Shown piece by piece: positions 8,117 to 15,082 of a stretch of 64,000 nt of DNA (the first letter of the stretch is position 1; each line of letters opens with the position of its first letter). Under the pieces are notes generated by a model, which did not search any database, was not told the origin of the DNA, and saw only the letters and a list, made by a program, of their open reading frames with translations. The stretch comes from JAUXEH01 sp965533275. GTDB taxonomy: Bacteria; Acidobacteriota; Aminicenantia; Aminicenantales; Aminicenantaceae. Location: positions 8,612 through 72,611 of the forward strand of contig CBESWG010000015.1 of assembly GCA_965533275.1 (NCBI GenBank), written 5' to 3'. The translations under genes were made by a program, and so were the position numbers.

Positions 8117-9907
8117 TTAACGGATGGGGATGACGCGGTCTCGAAACCAGCGGCGGTAACGCCGCATCTTTGCGCGCTGGTCTTCTGGGGCCCGGCGGCC
8201 GCATGCAGCGAGCCCTGAGCTTCCCTCCGGCGCCCCCCAACGGATCTCGATGCAGTCATTGGGATTGTATCCCATCTCCAGGGCCTCCAGCCGGCCGATC
8301 ACATCCGCCATCGACAGGACCCTCTCCCCTCCGCCTGAGCTGGCGTAACTGATGCGATATTCCTCGACCCACCTCCGGTGCAGGGACTCGAGCCCCGTCC
8401 GGATCTGTTCCGCAGTTTTTCCTGCAGGGATCCGGAATGCATCCGGATTTCTGGATACCTTATCCGGGAAATCGAGCAGCACGTCGAAGGAGATGAGCAT
8501 TCGCATGTCGCGGGCCGGCGTTGAATAATCCTCCCAGGGCCCGACCGTCTGGAAGATTCCGGCCCCAGAAGGCATGGGCACTATCGCATACGCCTCCTGT
8601 TTCATGTAGGCTTCGCCGTTGCGGACCGCCAGGGCCCGGGCTTCGAGCCGGTCGAACACGGCCCGGTGCAGCTCGCGGAAGGCGGTCTCGGGATCCAGGG
8701 GATCGGGATTGATAAGCCGGTCCATGCGGTCGTAGAAGGCGCGGGGAGACAAGTCCTGCTGCTCGAGGGAAAAGTCGCCGTAGCCCGGATGTTCCGCGAT
8801 GGCGGCGTTGTCGAGCAAGTGCAGCGTGCCGTCTTCCAAAGCCAAGGGGCGGAAGGCCTTGAAGCCCGGACCCCCGGGGATGCCCTCGGTGACAAAGAAG
8901 AAATTCCCCTGCCAGAACCTCTTGACCGCGATGGTCCCGTCCGGCTGGGCGTCCACAGCCAGCAGTGTTCCCGCTGAGCTGTCTGTCTGGGGAACCCAGC
9001 GCACCAGGGTCAGGGTGTGTCCGTAGGGATCGGCGAAGACCACTCCGGGGCGCAGGTACTCCCTCTCGAGGGCCACCGGATACAGGTCTGTGCGGCTGTC
9101 ATCCAAAGCGGTCCGGCCGCTCCCCGAGTGGACATCGTTCAGTATGGTACGCACAAAGCCCTGGAAGGCCCGTATGCCACCCCGCCCCTCTTGTCGTTGG
9201 GCTTGGTTCGTGATCCACTCCCCGGAAAGAGGCGCACGCTCGGCCGTGCCCCGGTCACACCGGAAATGGGCATGGGGAAGCCCCAGCTTCCAGGCGAAAT
9301 AGGCCCGGAGTACGAACGGATTGTCGGCGCAGTCCGGTTCCAGGATCAGGCTTTTTTCCTCATCCCTTCCCAGGTGGTTGTGCAGGACATTGTTTTCGGG
9401 GTCACGGATCACGTCGTGCAGATTTTTCCAGGTATCCCCCTCCTCCGCGCCCAGGAACAGGCGCTCGAGCCAGGCGGAATAGAGTGCTTCCGCAATCCCT
9501 GTCCAGGAGGACTCGATCTCCCAGATCACACGGCTCACCGGCCGGTCGACCTTTTGTGCTGAGGTGGTGAATTCGGCCTTCGCGAGCGTTCTCTCCCCTG
9601 CCCGCACTGTGATCAGGTAAGTTCCCGGGCCTTCGGTCCGGAAGCGCTCCTCCCGCCAGAATGGGGGGCCGCCTCCGCTCCTACCATTCACCGGGCTGAG
9701 CCGGCCGTTGAGGCCTGTCACCACGATCTCCGCATCCAGAAGTGGCACCTCTGCCACGGCCAAGACTCGAACCGCCTCTCCAGGCGTGATCGACTTCGGG
9801 GAGACCAGCAGCCCGGATGATGCCGGATGTTGAGCCGCACAGATCCAGGTAGACAGGCAGGCCATCAGAGAGATCAGCAGGATAGCATGGATTGGCTTCG
9901 TTTTCAC
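8117..9907 (-). CDS. Exported protein with candidate papain/transglutaminase-like Cys-His-Asp centre
   Basis: I do not recognise a named family for this 596-residue protein. It has a signal peptide (about 6-25, hydrophobic, ending CAAQ), then an immunoglobulin-like exported segment (about 30-118). A central domain contains PDCADNPFVLRAYFAWKLGLP with Cys193, YGHTLTLVRWV with His297, and LLAVDAQPDGTI with Asp319. The order Cys, His, Asp and the helix after the cysteine are what is expected of the papain-like fold (transglutaminase-like or NlpC/P60-like). This suggests a cell-wall or protein-modifying enzyme in the periplasm. The C-terminal 200 residues are helical with no recognised domain. It is monocistronic and converges on osmC. 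Confidence 0.6.
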   Translation of the reverse strand: MKTKPIHAILLISLMACLSTWICAAQHPASSGLLVSPKSITPGEAVRVLAVAEVPLLDAEIVVTGLNGRLSPVNGRSGGGPPFWREERFRTEGPGTYLITVRAGERTLAKAEFTTSAQKVDRPVSRVIWEIESSWTGIAEALYSAWLERLFLGAEEGDTWKNLHDVIRDPENNVLHNHLGRDEEKSLILEPDCADNPFVLRAYFAWKLGLPHAHFRCDRGTAERAPLSGEWITNQAQRQEGRGGIRAFQGFVRTILNDVHSGSGRTALDDSRTDLYPVALEREYLRPGVVFADPYGHTLTLVRWVPQTDSSAGTLLAVDAQPDGTIAVKRFWQGNFFFVTEGIPGGPGFKAFRPLALEDGTLHLLDNAAIAEHPGYGDFSLEQQDLSPRAFYDRMDRLINPDPLDPETAFRELHRAVFDRLEARALAVRNGEAYMKQEAYAIVPMPSGAGIFQTVGPWEDYSTPARDMRMLISFDVLLDFPDKVSRNPDAFRIPAGKTAEQIRTGLESLHRRWVEEYRISYASSGGGERVLSMADVIGRLEALEMGYNPNDCIEIRWGAPEGSSGLAACGRRAPEDQRAKMRRYRRWFRDRVIPIR

Positions 9908-10151
9908 GGTGCACCTTCCTCAATGATAGAGGGCGGCGAAATGATTTTCAAGCCTGTGCTGAATATGGCAGGATCCTAGTTCCCGTGCCCAGGCGAAGTC
10001 AGGCAAACGACTTCCTCAGCCATCCCCAAGGAATCTAAGGCTCCTTTGCTTGTATCAAAGAGAGCGGACAGGTATCATACACCAAGGGAACAGCGAAATG
10101 GATCGGATGCCCTGATGCAGAACACAATTCGACAGAAAGGCGTGTGGAACC

Positions 10152-11453
10152 ATGGAAGCTAAAGGCATCATCGCGCTCATGGGATCGGGGGAGCTCACAT
10201 CCACCATGGTCGAGGTCCACAAGAGCCTGCTGTCCGGGCTCGTGGTCGCGCCCCAGGCCGTGTTCCTGGACACACCGGCCGGATTCCAGCTGAATGTGGA
10301 TCAGCTATCCGAGCGCGCCGCTGACTATTTCCGGAAACGGGTGGGAGCGGACATGCGGACCGCTTCGCTCAAGTCAAACGACGTCCCGCCTCCGGAGGCC
10401 GAGGAGGCGTACCGGGCCCTACGTGGGGCCGGCTATGTCCTTGTGGGCCCGGGGAGCCCGACCTATGCCGTGCAGCAGTGGCGAGAGACCCCCGTCCCCG
10501 AAATCCTGCAGGAGCGGATCCGATCCGGAGGCTGCCTGGTTGCGGCCAGTGCGGCGGCGCTCACCGTGGGCCGCTTCACGCTGCCCGTGTATGAGATCTA
10601 CAAGGTGGGTGCGGATCTCTACTGGGAAAAGGGGCTCGATATCCTGGGCCGCTTCGGCCTCGACCTGGTCGTCATCCCCCACTGGAACAATGCAGAGGGC
10701 GGAACGCACGACACGCGATTCTGCTACATGGGGGAGTCCCGCTTCCGTAGGCTGGAGGACATGCTGCCGGAGGGCCTGGGCGTGCTCGGCCTGGACGAGC
10801 ACACGGCCTGCTTGATCGACCTGGCTACCGATGAGGCCAGGGTGGCAGGGATCGGCCGCGTGACCCTGCGCCGTGCCGGCAGGGAGGCCAGCTTCGCCAA
10901 GGGAGACCGTTTTCCTTTGGACGTGCTGAGGAAGTTCCTGTCCGAAGAATCTGGGAAGCCCTTGACTGAAGGATCAAGGAAGGCCGCCGCCGGTCCACCT
11001 GGGATTGACAGGGAGGCTCCGTCTGAGCCGAAGGCTGCACCCGAGCCTGCCGATTCGTTCTGGGACAGGATCCATATCCTGGAAGCGGATTTCCAGGAGG
11101 TTCTGGAGCGTCACGACAGCGCTGCCGGGAGCCATGCCCTGCTGGAGCTCGACCGCCTGATCTGGGAGGCCCAGCAGGCCAGAGAGAACCCGGAGGATAT
11201 CTCACAGGCCCGCGAGATCCTGCGCGAGTTTATCGTGTATCTGGGGCAGCCTGAGAAGCCGGAGCCCGAGGATGCGGCTCCGAAGGTGGCCCCGTTAGTC
11301 GAGGCTCTGCTGGCCCGGCGGGAGGATCTGCGGCGGGAGGGGCACTGGGATCAGGCCGACGCCGTAAGGGACGTGCTGCAGGCGGCCGGCGTGGACATCA
11401 CGGACACGCCCCAGGGGCCAAGCTGGGAAATGATCAATAGAGAGGGATCATGA
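10152..11453 (+). CDS. S51/cyanophycinase-like protein fused to a CysS-type C-terminal tail
   Basis: Residues 1-265 resemble the type 1 glutamine-amidotransferase-like/peptidase S51 fold: GSGELTSTMVEVHKSLL at the N-terminus, YVLVGPGSPTYAVQQW, CLVAASAAALTVG (Ser133 at the nucleophile elbow, with Ala where SAG is usual), then PHWNN (His177) and LDEHTACLID (His217). Cyanophycinase and dipeptidase E belong here. A proline/glutamate-rich linker leads to residues 382-433, which match the C-terminal segment of cysteinyl-tRNA synthetase: LLARREDLRREGHWDQADAVRD then GVDITDTPQGPSW. The fusion is unusual. Function is uncertain: an amidohydrolase or peptidase with an RNA-linked accessory module is possible. 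The gene is followed 34 bases later by a thioesterase gene. Confidence 0.7.
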   Translation: MEAKGIIALMGSGELTSTMVEVHKSLLSGLVVAPQAVFLDTPAGFQLNVDQLSERAADYFRKRVGADMRTASLKSNDVPPPEAEEAYRALRGAGYVLVGPGSPTYAVQQWRETPVPEILQERIRSGGCLVAASAAALTVGRFTLPVYEIYKVGADLYWEKGLDILGRFGLDLVVIPHWNNAEGGTHDTRFCYMGESRFRRLEDMLPEGLGVLGLDEHTACLIDLATDEARVAGIGRVTLRRAGREASFAKGDRFPLDVLRKFLSEESGKPLTEGSRKAAAGPPGIDREAPSEPKAAPEPADSFWDRIHILEADFQEVLERHDSAAGSHALLELDRLIWEAQQARENPEDISQAREILREFIVYLGQPEKPEPEDAAPKVAPLVEALLARREDLRREGHWDQADAVRDVLQAAGVDITDTPQGPSWEMINREGS

Positions 11454-11487
11454 ATGAAAAGGGAAGACCTAAGATAGGGAGGGCCTT

Positions 11488-11919
11488 TTGGCTCGGATCA
11501 AACTGAAACCCCTGGACACCTACTCATTCTCCATCGAGCTGCGTGTACGCGTGACAGACCTGAATTATGGCGGGCACCTGGGGAATGATCGCCTGCTTTC
11601 GCTTGTGCATGAGGCCCGGGTGGCCTTTCTGGCCGAACAGGGATTTTCCGAGCTGGACTGCGGAGGTGTGTCGCTGACCATGGGGGACGCGGCCCTAGTC
11701 TTCCAAGGCGAGGCCTTTGCCGGAGACGTACTGTGCTTCGAGGCGGCTGCCGGAGAGGCAAGTTATTCGGGCTTCCGTATCTTCTACCGCATTACCCGTC
11801 CGTCGGACGGCTCCCCTATCGCCTTGGTCGAGACCGGCATGGTCTGTTTCGATTACCAAGCGCGGAAGATCTGCCCCCTCCCCGAGGTGGTCCGAAGTAT
11901 ATGCACTGCACGGCAGTGA
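11488..11919 (+). CDS. Acyl-CoA thioesterase, 4HBT hotdog family
   Basis: This 143-residue protein has the hotdog signature RVTDLNYGGHLGNDRLLSLVHEARVAFL, with the DxNxxxH pattern of 4-hydroxybenzoyl-CoA-type thioesterases, followed by the strand set ending in FRIFYRITR and VETGMVCFDYQ. It would hydrolyse a short or medium acyl-CoA in the cytosol. The start is TTG behind GATAGGGAGGG; no in-frame ATG gives a better N-terminus. It lies 34 bases after the S51-like gene and is probably co-transcribed with it. The substrate is unknown. Confidence 0.85.
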   Translation: MARIKLKPLDTYSFSIELRVRVTDLNYGGHLGNDRLLSLVHEARVAFLAEQGFSELDCGGVSLTMGDAALVFQGEAFAGDVLCFEAAAGEASYSGFRIFYRITRPSDGSPIALVETGMVCFDYQARKICPLPEVVRSICTARQ

Positions 11920-12013
11920 CGTTCCCTCCACCCGAGGGGATACACCACATTTGCCTGGGGCAGGCATCAAGCCGGACTTGTCAGCCGAGGACCTGTCCTA
12001 CAGAGCTCAGGAT

Positions 12014-12565
12014 ATGAGAAAACCGGGTTTACTTCTGGCCCTGATTCTGGCTTTCCTGCTCCTGCCTGTCCAGACCGCCGGCCTTTCCCAGGAATCCCAA
12101 GATTGGAGCCTCCGCTTCAACACGACCTACAGCCCCCATTACACCGGCGGCGGGGACCGGGCCCTGCTCGACGGCAACAGGGGAGACAGAGACTTCCGCT
12201 CGGATGCCTGGCAGGGTTATCTCGGCGTGGACCTGGATGTAGTGGTAGACCTGGGGCGATCACAGAACCTGCAAAGCGCGTCTGTCGGCTTCCTCCAGGA
12301 TGCTGATTCCTGGATCTTTTTCCCCGAGGAGGTGGAGTTCTGGGTGGCGCAGGATGAGGCCAACTTCCGGAGGGCTGGGGCGGTCGCGAGTGATGTGTCC
12401 CCGGAGCTACACGGTGTGCACATCAGGGATTTTGCTATCGAGCTCGACGATATGCCCGCCCGCTTCATCCGGGTGATCGGCAGGAACCTGGGAGTCTGCC
12501 CCGACCGGCACCCTGGGGCCGGCCGGAAGGCCTGGGTGTTTGTTGACGAGATCGTGGTCCGCTGA
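12014..12565 (+). CDS. Exported discoidin/F5-8C-like protein
   Basis: From the chosen ATG there is a clear signal peptide (MRKPGLLLALILAFLLLPVQTAG). The mature part, about 160 residues, looks like a single carbohydrate-binding discoidin domain. It has an early LLDGNRGDRDFRSDAWQGYLGVDLDVVVDLG, where the protein meets a ligand-specific loop, then VGFLQDADSWIFFPEEVEFWVAQD and the terminal ARFIRVIGRNLGVCPDRHPGAGRKAWVFVDEIVV. This is the layout seen at the C-terminus of exported beta-hexosaminidases and related enzymes. A stand-alone copy is unusual and may be a glycan-binding accessory to the downstream symporter and fucosidase. The frame is open about 300 bases further upstream, overlapping the thioesterase, but that part lacks a signal and is discarded. 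Confidence 0.7.
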   Translation: MRKPGLLLALILAFLLLPVQTAGLSQESQDWSLRFNTTYSPHYTGGGDRALLDGNRGDRDFRSDAWQGYLGVDLDVVVDLGRSQNLQSASVGFLQDADSWIFFPEEVEFWVAQDEANFRRAGAVASDVSPELHGVHIRDFAIELDDMPARFIRVIGRNLGVCPDRHPGAGRKAWVFVDEIVVR

Positions 12566-12626
12566 AATGACAAATATGTTCTATCTGTGGCTCCCCTGTT
12601 AAGAGGGTAAGATTTCTGATTCTTGA

Positions 12627-12785
12627 TGCATCGGCCGCAACACATCCGTGCACCTGGGCCTGAAATTCGCTCCGGTCCCGACCTGGGTGCAGGAAAAGGG
12701 CAGCCACCCTGAACCGGATGACCAGGAAAAGATCTGGCTCAACGCGTTCTCTTTTACGCTGGGCATCAAATACTTCTTCGATTAG
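12627..12785 (+). pseudogene. 3' remnant of an outer-membrane beta-barrel gene
   Basis: Directly after an in-frame stop (12624-12626) a frame of 52 codons reads like the end of an outer-membrane protein. It includes NTSVHLGLKFAPVP, a polar loop EKGSHPEPDDQEK, and a final amphipathic strand FSFTLGIKYFFD before TAG. Alternating residues and the aromatic end are typical of the last barrel strand recognised by BamA. There is no start codon or signal peptide, so only the tail survives. Conservation cannot be judged from this sequence alone. Confidence 0.45.
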
Positions 12786-12863
12786 ATTTGACAAAGACTC
12801 CCCGTCTTGAGCAGAATAGCGGAGGTCTATCCTGCGCTGCCCGGATAGAGCCCTACTGACGAC

Positions 12864-14465
12864 ATGGTGGAATTCAGCTTCCTGGACTGGTTCTGGCTGG
12901 TGGTATTCATCGCCTTCATGGTGGTCTGCGGCGTGCTGTTCTACCGCCTGGGCCGGCGCTCCCTGTCGGATTTTTTTCTGGCGGGCCGCGGCTTGCCCTG
13001 GTGGCTGCCTGCCGCCTCCGTGTATGCCACCCACTCGGCCACCGACACCCCCATGTGGATCAGCGGTGTCATCTACCAGTACGGCCTCAGGGGGATCTGG
13101 TACACGTTTTTTTCCGCCTGGTGCGCCATCTCGGCCTTCGCTTCCACCCGCATCTTCCGCCGCTCCCTGGCCTACACCCAGGCCGAGTGGCAGACCCTGC
13201 GCTTCTCCGGGCTGGGGGCCGAGCTCCTGCGCGGCTGGATCGCCGGCTGGCAGGTCTTCATGAACATGTTCATCCTGGGCTGGGTGGGCATCGCCATGGG
13301 CAAGCTCTGTGAATACCTGTTCGGCTGGCCGGAATGGAGAGGGCTGGTGCTCTTCTCCTCGCTATGCGCGGTCTATGTGCTGGCGGCCGGCTACTGGGGC
13401 GTGGTCATGGCCGACTTCCAGCAGGGCGTCATCGCATTCTCGGTCATCGTCCTGGTCTCGATCTGGGGCATCGTGGCCGCCGGCGGGCCATCGGGCATCA
13501 TCAGCAAGCTCGATGCCCTGGGCGAGAGCTGGCGCCTCAATCCCTTCGCCTTCTCGGGTGTGGCCACAGGGGAATTCCCGCTGGTCTGGTTCCTGACCAT
13601 GCTGGTCATCGCCATCATCGGCGGGTTCGGTATGGGCACGGCCATCGACTGGTACCCGGAGGCGCAGCGTATTCAGTCCGCCAAGACGGTCCGCGACGCG
13701 TCCTACAGCATCTGGTCTGGCACGGCCCTGATCGTGGTCCGGAACTCGCTGTGGGCCGTGGCCATCCTGGGCTTTTTCAGCATGTACCCTCACATCAAGG
13801 AGACGGCCTCCTATGAGATGGCTTGGTATAGGCTCGGTTTCGAGCTGCTGCCCGTGGGGCTGGTGGGCTTTTTCTTCGCTGCTATCGTGGCCATCCACCT
13901 CTCCACCATCTCAACACACCTCAACCTGGGCGCCTCCTACGCCACGCGGGACCTCTATCAGCACTACTTCCGACCCCGGGCAGGCGAGAAGGAGCTGATC
14001 TGGGTGGCACGCGGTTCCACCCTCGTCCTGCTCCTGGGTTCCTTCGCCTACGGACTCATGATGCAGGAGATCACCCAGTGGCTGATCTTCGCCCTCTGGA
14101 TCATGGCCGCCGGCATCTGGCTGCCCTCCATCCTGCAGGTCGTGTGGTGGCGCTTCAACAGCTGGGGTTATCTCTCCTCCTGGATCGCCAACCTGGGCTT
14201 CAGCTGGCTGGTGGTCTGGGTTCTGCCCGAGTTCGGGCTGATCCCGGTCCTGCCCGACTACCTCCAGTTCTGGATCATGATGGTGCTGGGGGCCACGATC
14301 TACCTACCGATGACGTTCCTCACCAAACCAGAGGACATGGACCGCCTGGTCAAGTACTACGTGATGTCGCGTCCCCTGGGCTGGTGGGGTCCGGTGCGAG
14401 AAGAGGCTGAGAGGAGAGGTCTGATCTCTCCCGAGGCACCCGCTTCTGTGGAGGCTGTATCATGA
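12864..14465 (+). CDS. Sodium:solute symporter (SSS family)
   Basis: This 533-residue polytopic inner-membrane protein has about 13 transmembrane segments. The family pattern is clear: a first helix, then RSLSDFFLAGRGLPWWLPAASVYATHSATDTPMWISG (the unwound TM1-2 region of LeuT-fold symporters), GFGMGTAIDWYPEAQRIQSAKT, and the ATRDLYQHYFRPRAGEKE stretch that parallels DxxR in SGLT proteins. It should import an organic solute, probably a sugar or related compound, with sodium. Its stop overlaps the next gene by four bases (ATGA), and it heads a run with three small membrane proteins and a fucosidase. Fucose or a fucose-containing product is a reasonable but unproven substrate. Confidence 0.9.
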   Translation: MVEFSFLDWFWLVVFIAFMVVCGVLFYRLGRRSLSDFFLAGRGLPWWLPAASVYATHSATDTPMWISGVIYQYGLRGIWYTFFSAWCAISAFASTRIFRRSLAYTQAEWQTLRFSGLGAELLRGWIAGWQVFMNMFILGWVGIAMGKLCEYLFGWPEWRGLVLFSSLCAVYVLAAGYWGVVMADFQQGVIAFSVIVLVSIWGIVAAGGPSGIISKLDALGESWRLNPFAFSGVATGEFPLVWFLTMLVIAIIGGFGMGTAIDWYPEAQRIQSAKTVRDASYSIWSGTALIVVRNSLWAVAILGFFSMYPHIKETASYEMAWYRLGFELLPVGLVGFFFAAIVAIHLSTISTHLNLGASYATRDLYQHYFRPRAGEKELIWVARGSTLVLLLGSFAYGLMMQEITQWLIFALWIMAAGIWLPSILQVVWWRFNSWGYLSSWIANLGFSWLVVWVLPEFGLIPVLPDYLQFWIMMVLGATIYLPMTFLTKPEDMDRLVKYYVMSRPLGWWGPVREEAERRGLISPEAPASVEAVS

Positions 14466-14755
14466 GCTGGATCAAAAAAACGTGGACAGCTGATGAGGCC
14501 GACCGCTGGAGCAAAGAAGACTATATCGCGTTCGTGATCTCTCCCCTGATCTATGTCCTGCTGGCCCTGGGTGTGATGTTCAGCCTGCTCCTCAAGTGGT
14601 ACGGGTGGGTCCTGTTGGGGGCGAGCATCGTGCTGCTCGTGGTCCTGATCAAGGTCATCGATCCTAAGCTCAAGGCCATCTCGCTCGACTACGAGGTGAA
14701 GCAGAAAGAATATCTGGAGGAGCTCGACCGCATCTCCCGGTGGGAGGAGGACTGA
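14462..14755 (+). CDS. Small two-TM protein co-encoded with the symporter
   Basis: This 97-residue protein overlaps the symporter stop by four bases. It has a short cytoplasmic N-terminus with a WSKEDYIAFVISP segment, two hydrophobic helices (about 27-48 and 49-66), and a charged C-terminal tail with EYLEELDRISRWEED. I do not recognise a named family. Tight coupling suggests an accessory subunit of the transporter. Confidence 0.7.
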   Translation: MSWIKKTWTADEADRWSKEDYIAFVISPLIYVLLALGVMFSLLLKWYGWVLLGASIVLLVVLIKVIDPKLKAISLDYEVKQKEYLEELDRISRWEED

Positions 14756-14756
14756 A

Positions 14757-14876
14757 ATGGACCAGGGCTTTGCCGTCGTGATCGGGATGTCGATCGCCTA
14801 TTTCTTTTCCTTCCTGGGCCTCCTGTTGGCCTATTTCTCCTATAAGAAGAAAAAACGGCGCGAGGAGGAGGACTGA
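14757..14876 (+). CDS. Micro-protein, single TM helix (39 residues)
   Basis: The ATG begins one base after the previous stop. The product is one hydrophobic helix (about 5-27, rich in Phe, Leu and Gly) followed by YKKKKRREEED, a strongly charged cytoplasmic tail. Small subunits of this size accompany several sodium symporters (the NSS small subunit MetS; small SSS accessory proteins). The position and shape fit that role. The AGGAGGA needed for translation lies at the end of the preceding gene. Confidence 0.6.
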   Translation: MDQGFAVVIGMSIAYFFSFLGLLLAYFSYKKKKRREEED

Positions 14877-14879
14877 GCC

Positions 14880-14972
14880 ATGCTGGGCATCCTATTCCCC
14901 GCGGCCGTCCTGCTCGTTTCCTTCGGCCTGACACTCTACCTTTTTAGACACTTCTCCTCGAAACAGGATTGA
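14880..14972 (+). CDS. Micro-protein, single TM helix (30 residues)
   Basis: The ATG lies three bases after the previous stop and is preceded by GAGGAGGAC, a good ribosome site. The product (MLGILFPAAVLLVSFGLTLYLFRH then SSKQD) is one transmembrane helix with a short basic tail. Size, start MLGI and position next to an SSS symporter recall the family annotated as symporter small accessory protein. The assignment rests on context and my recollection of that family, not a database match. Confidence 0.55.
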   Translation: MLGILFPAAVLLVSFGLTLYLFRHFSSKQD

Positions 14973-15082
14973 ATCGCGTTTCCCCTGTATGGGACTTTTG
15001 ACACGGCCCCCTTTGTTTCGTGTATAATCCCCAAACGACACCCATTCGGAGATTTGTTTCAGTCTTGATGGAGGGAGGAATT

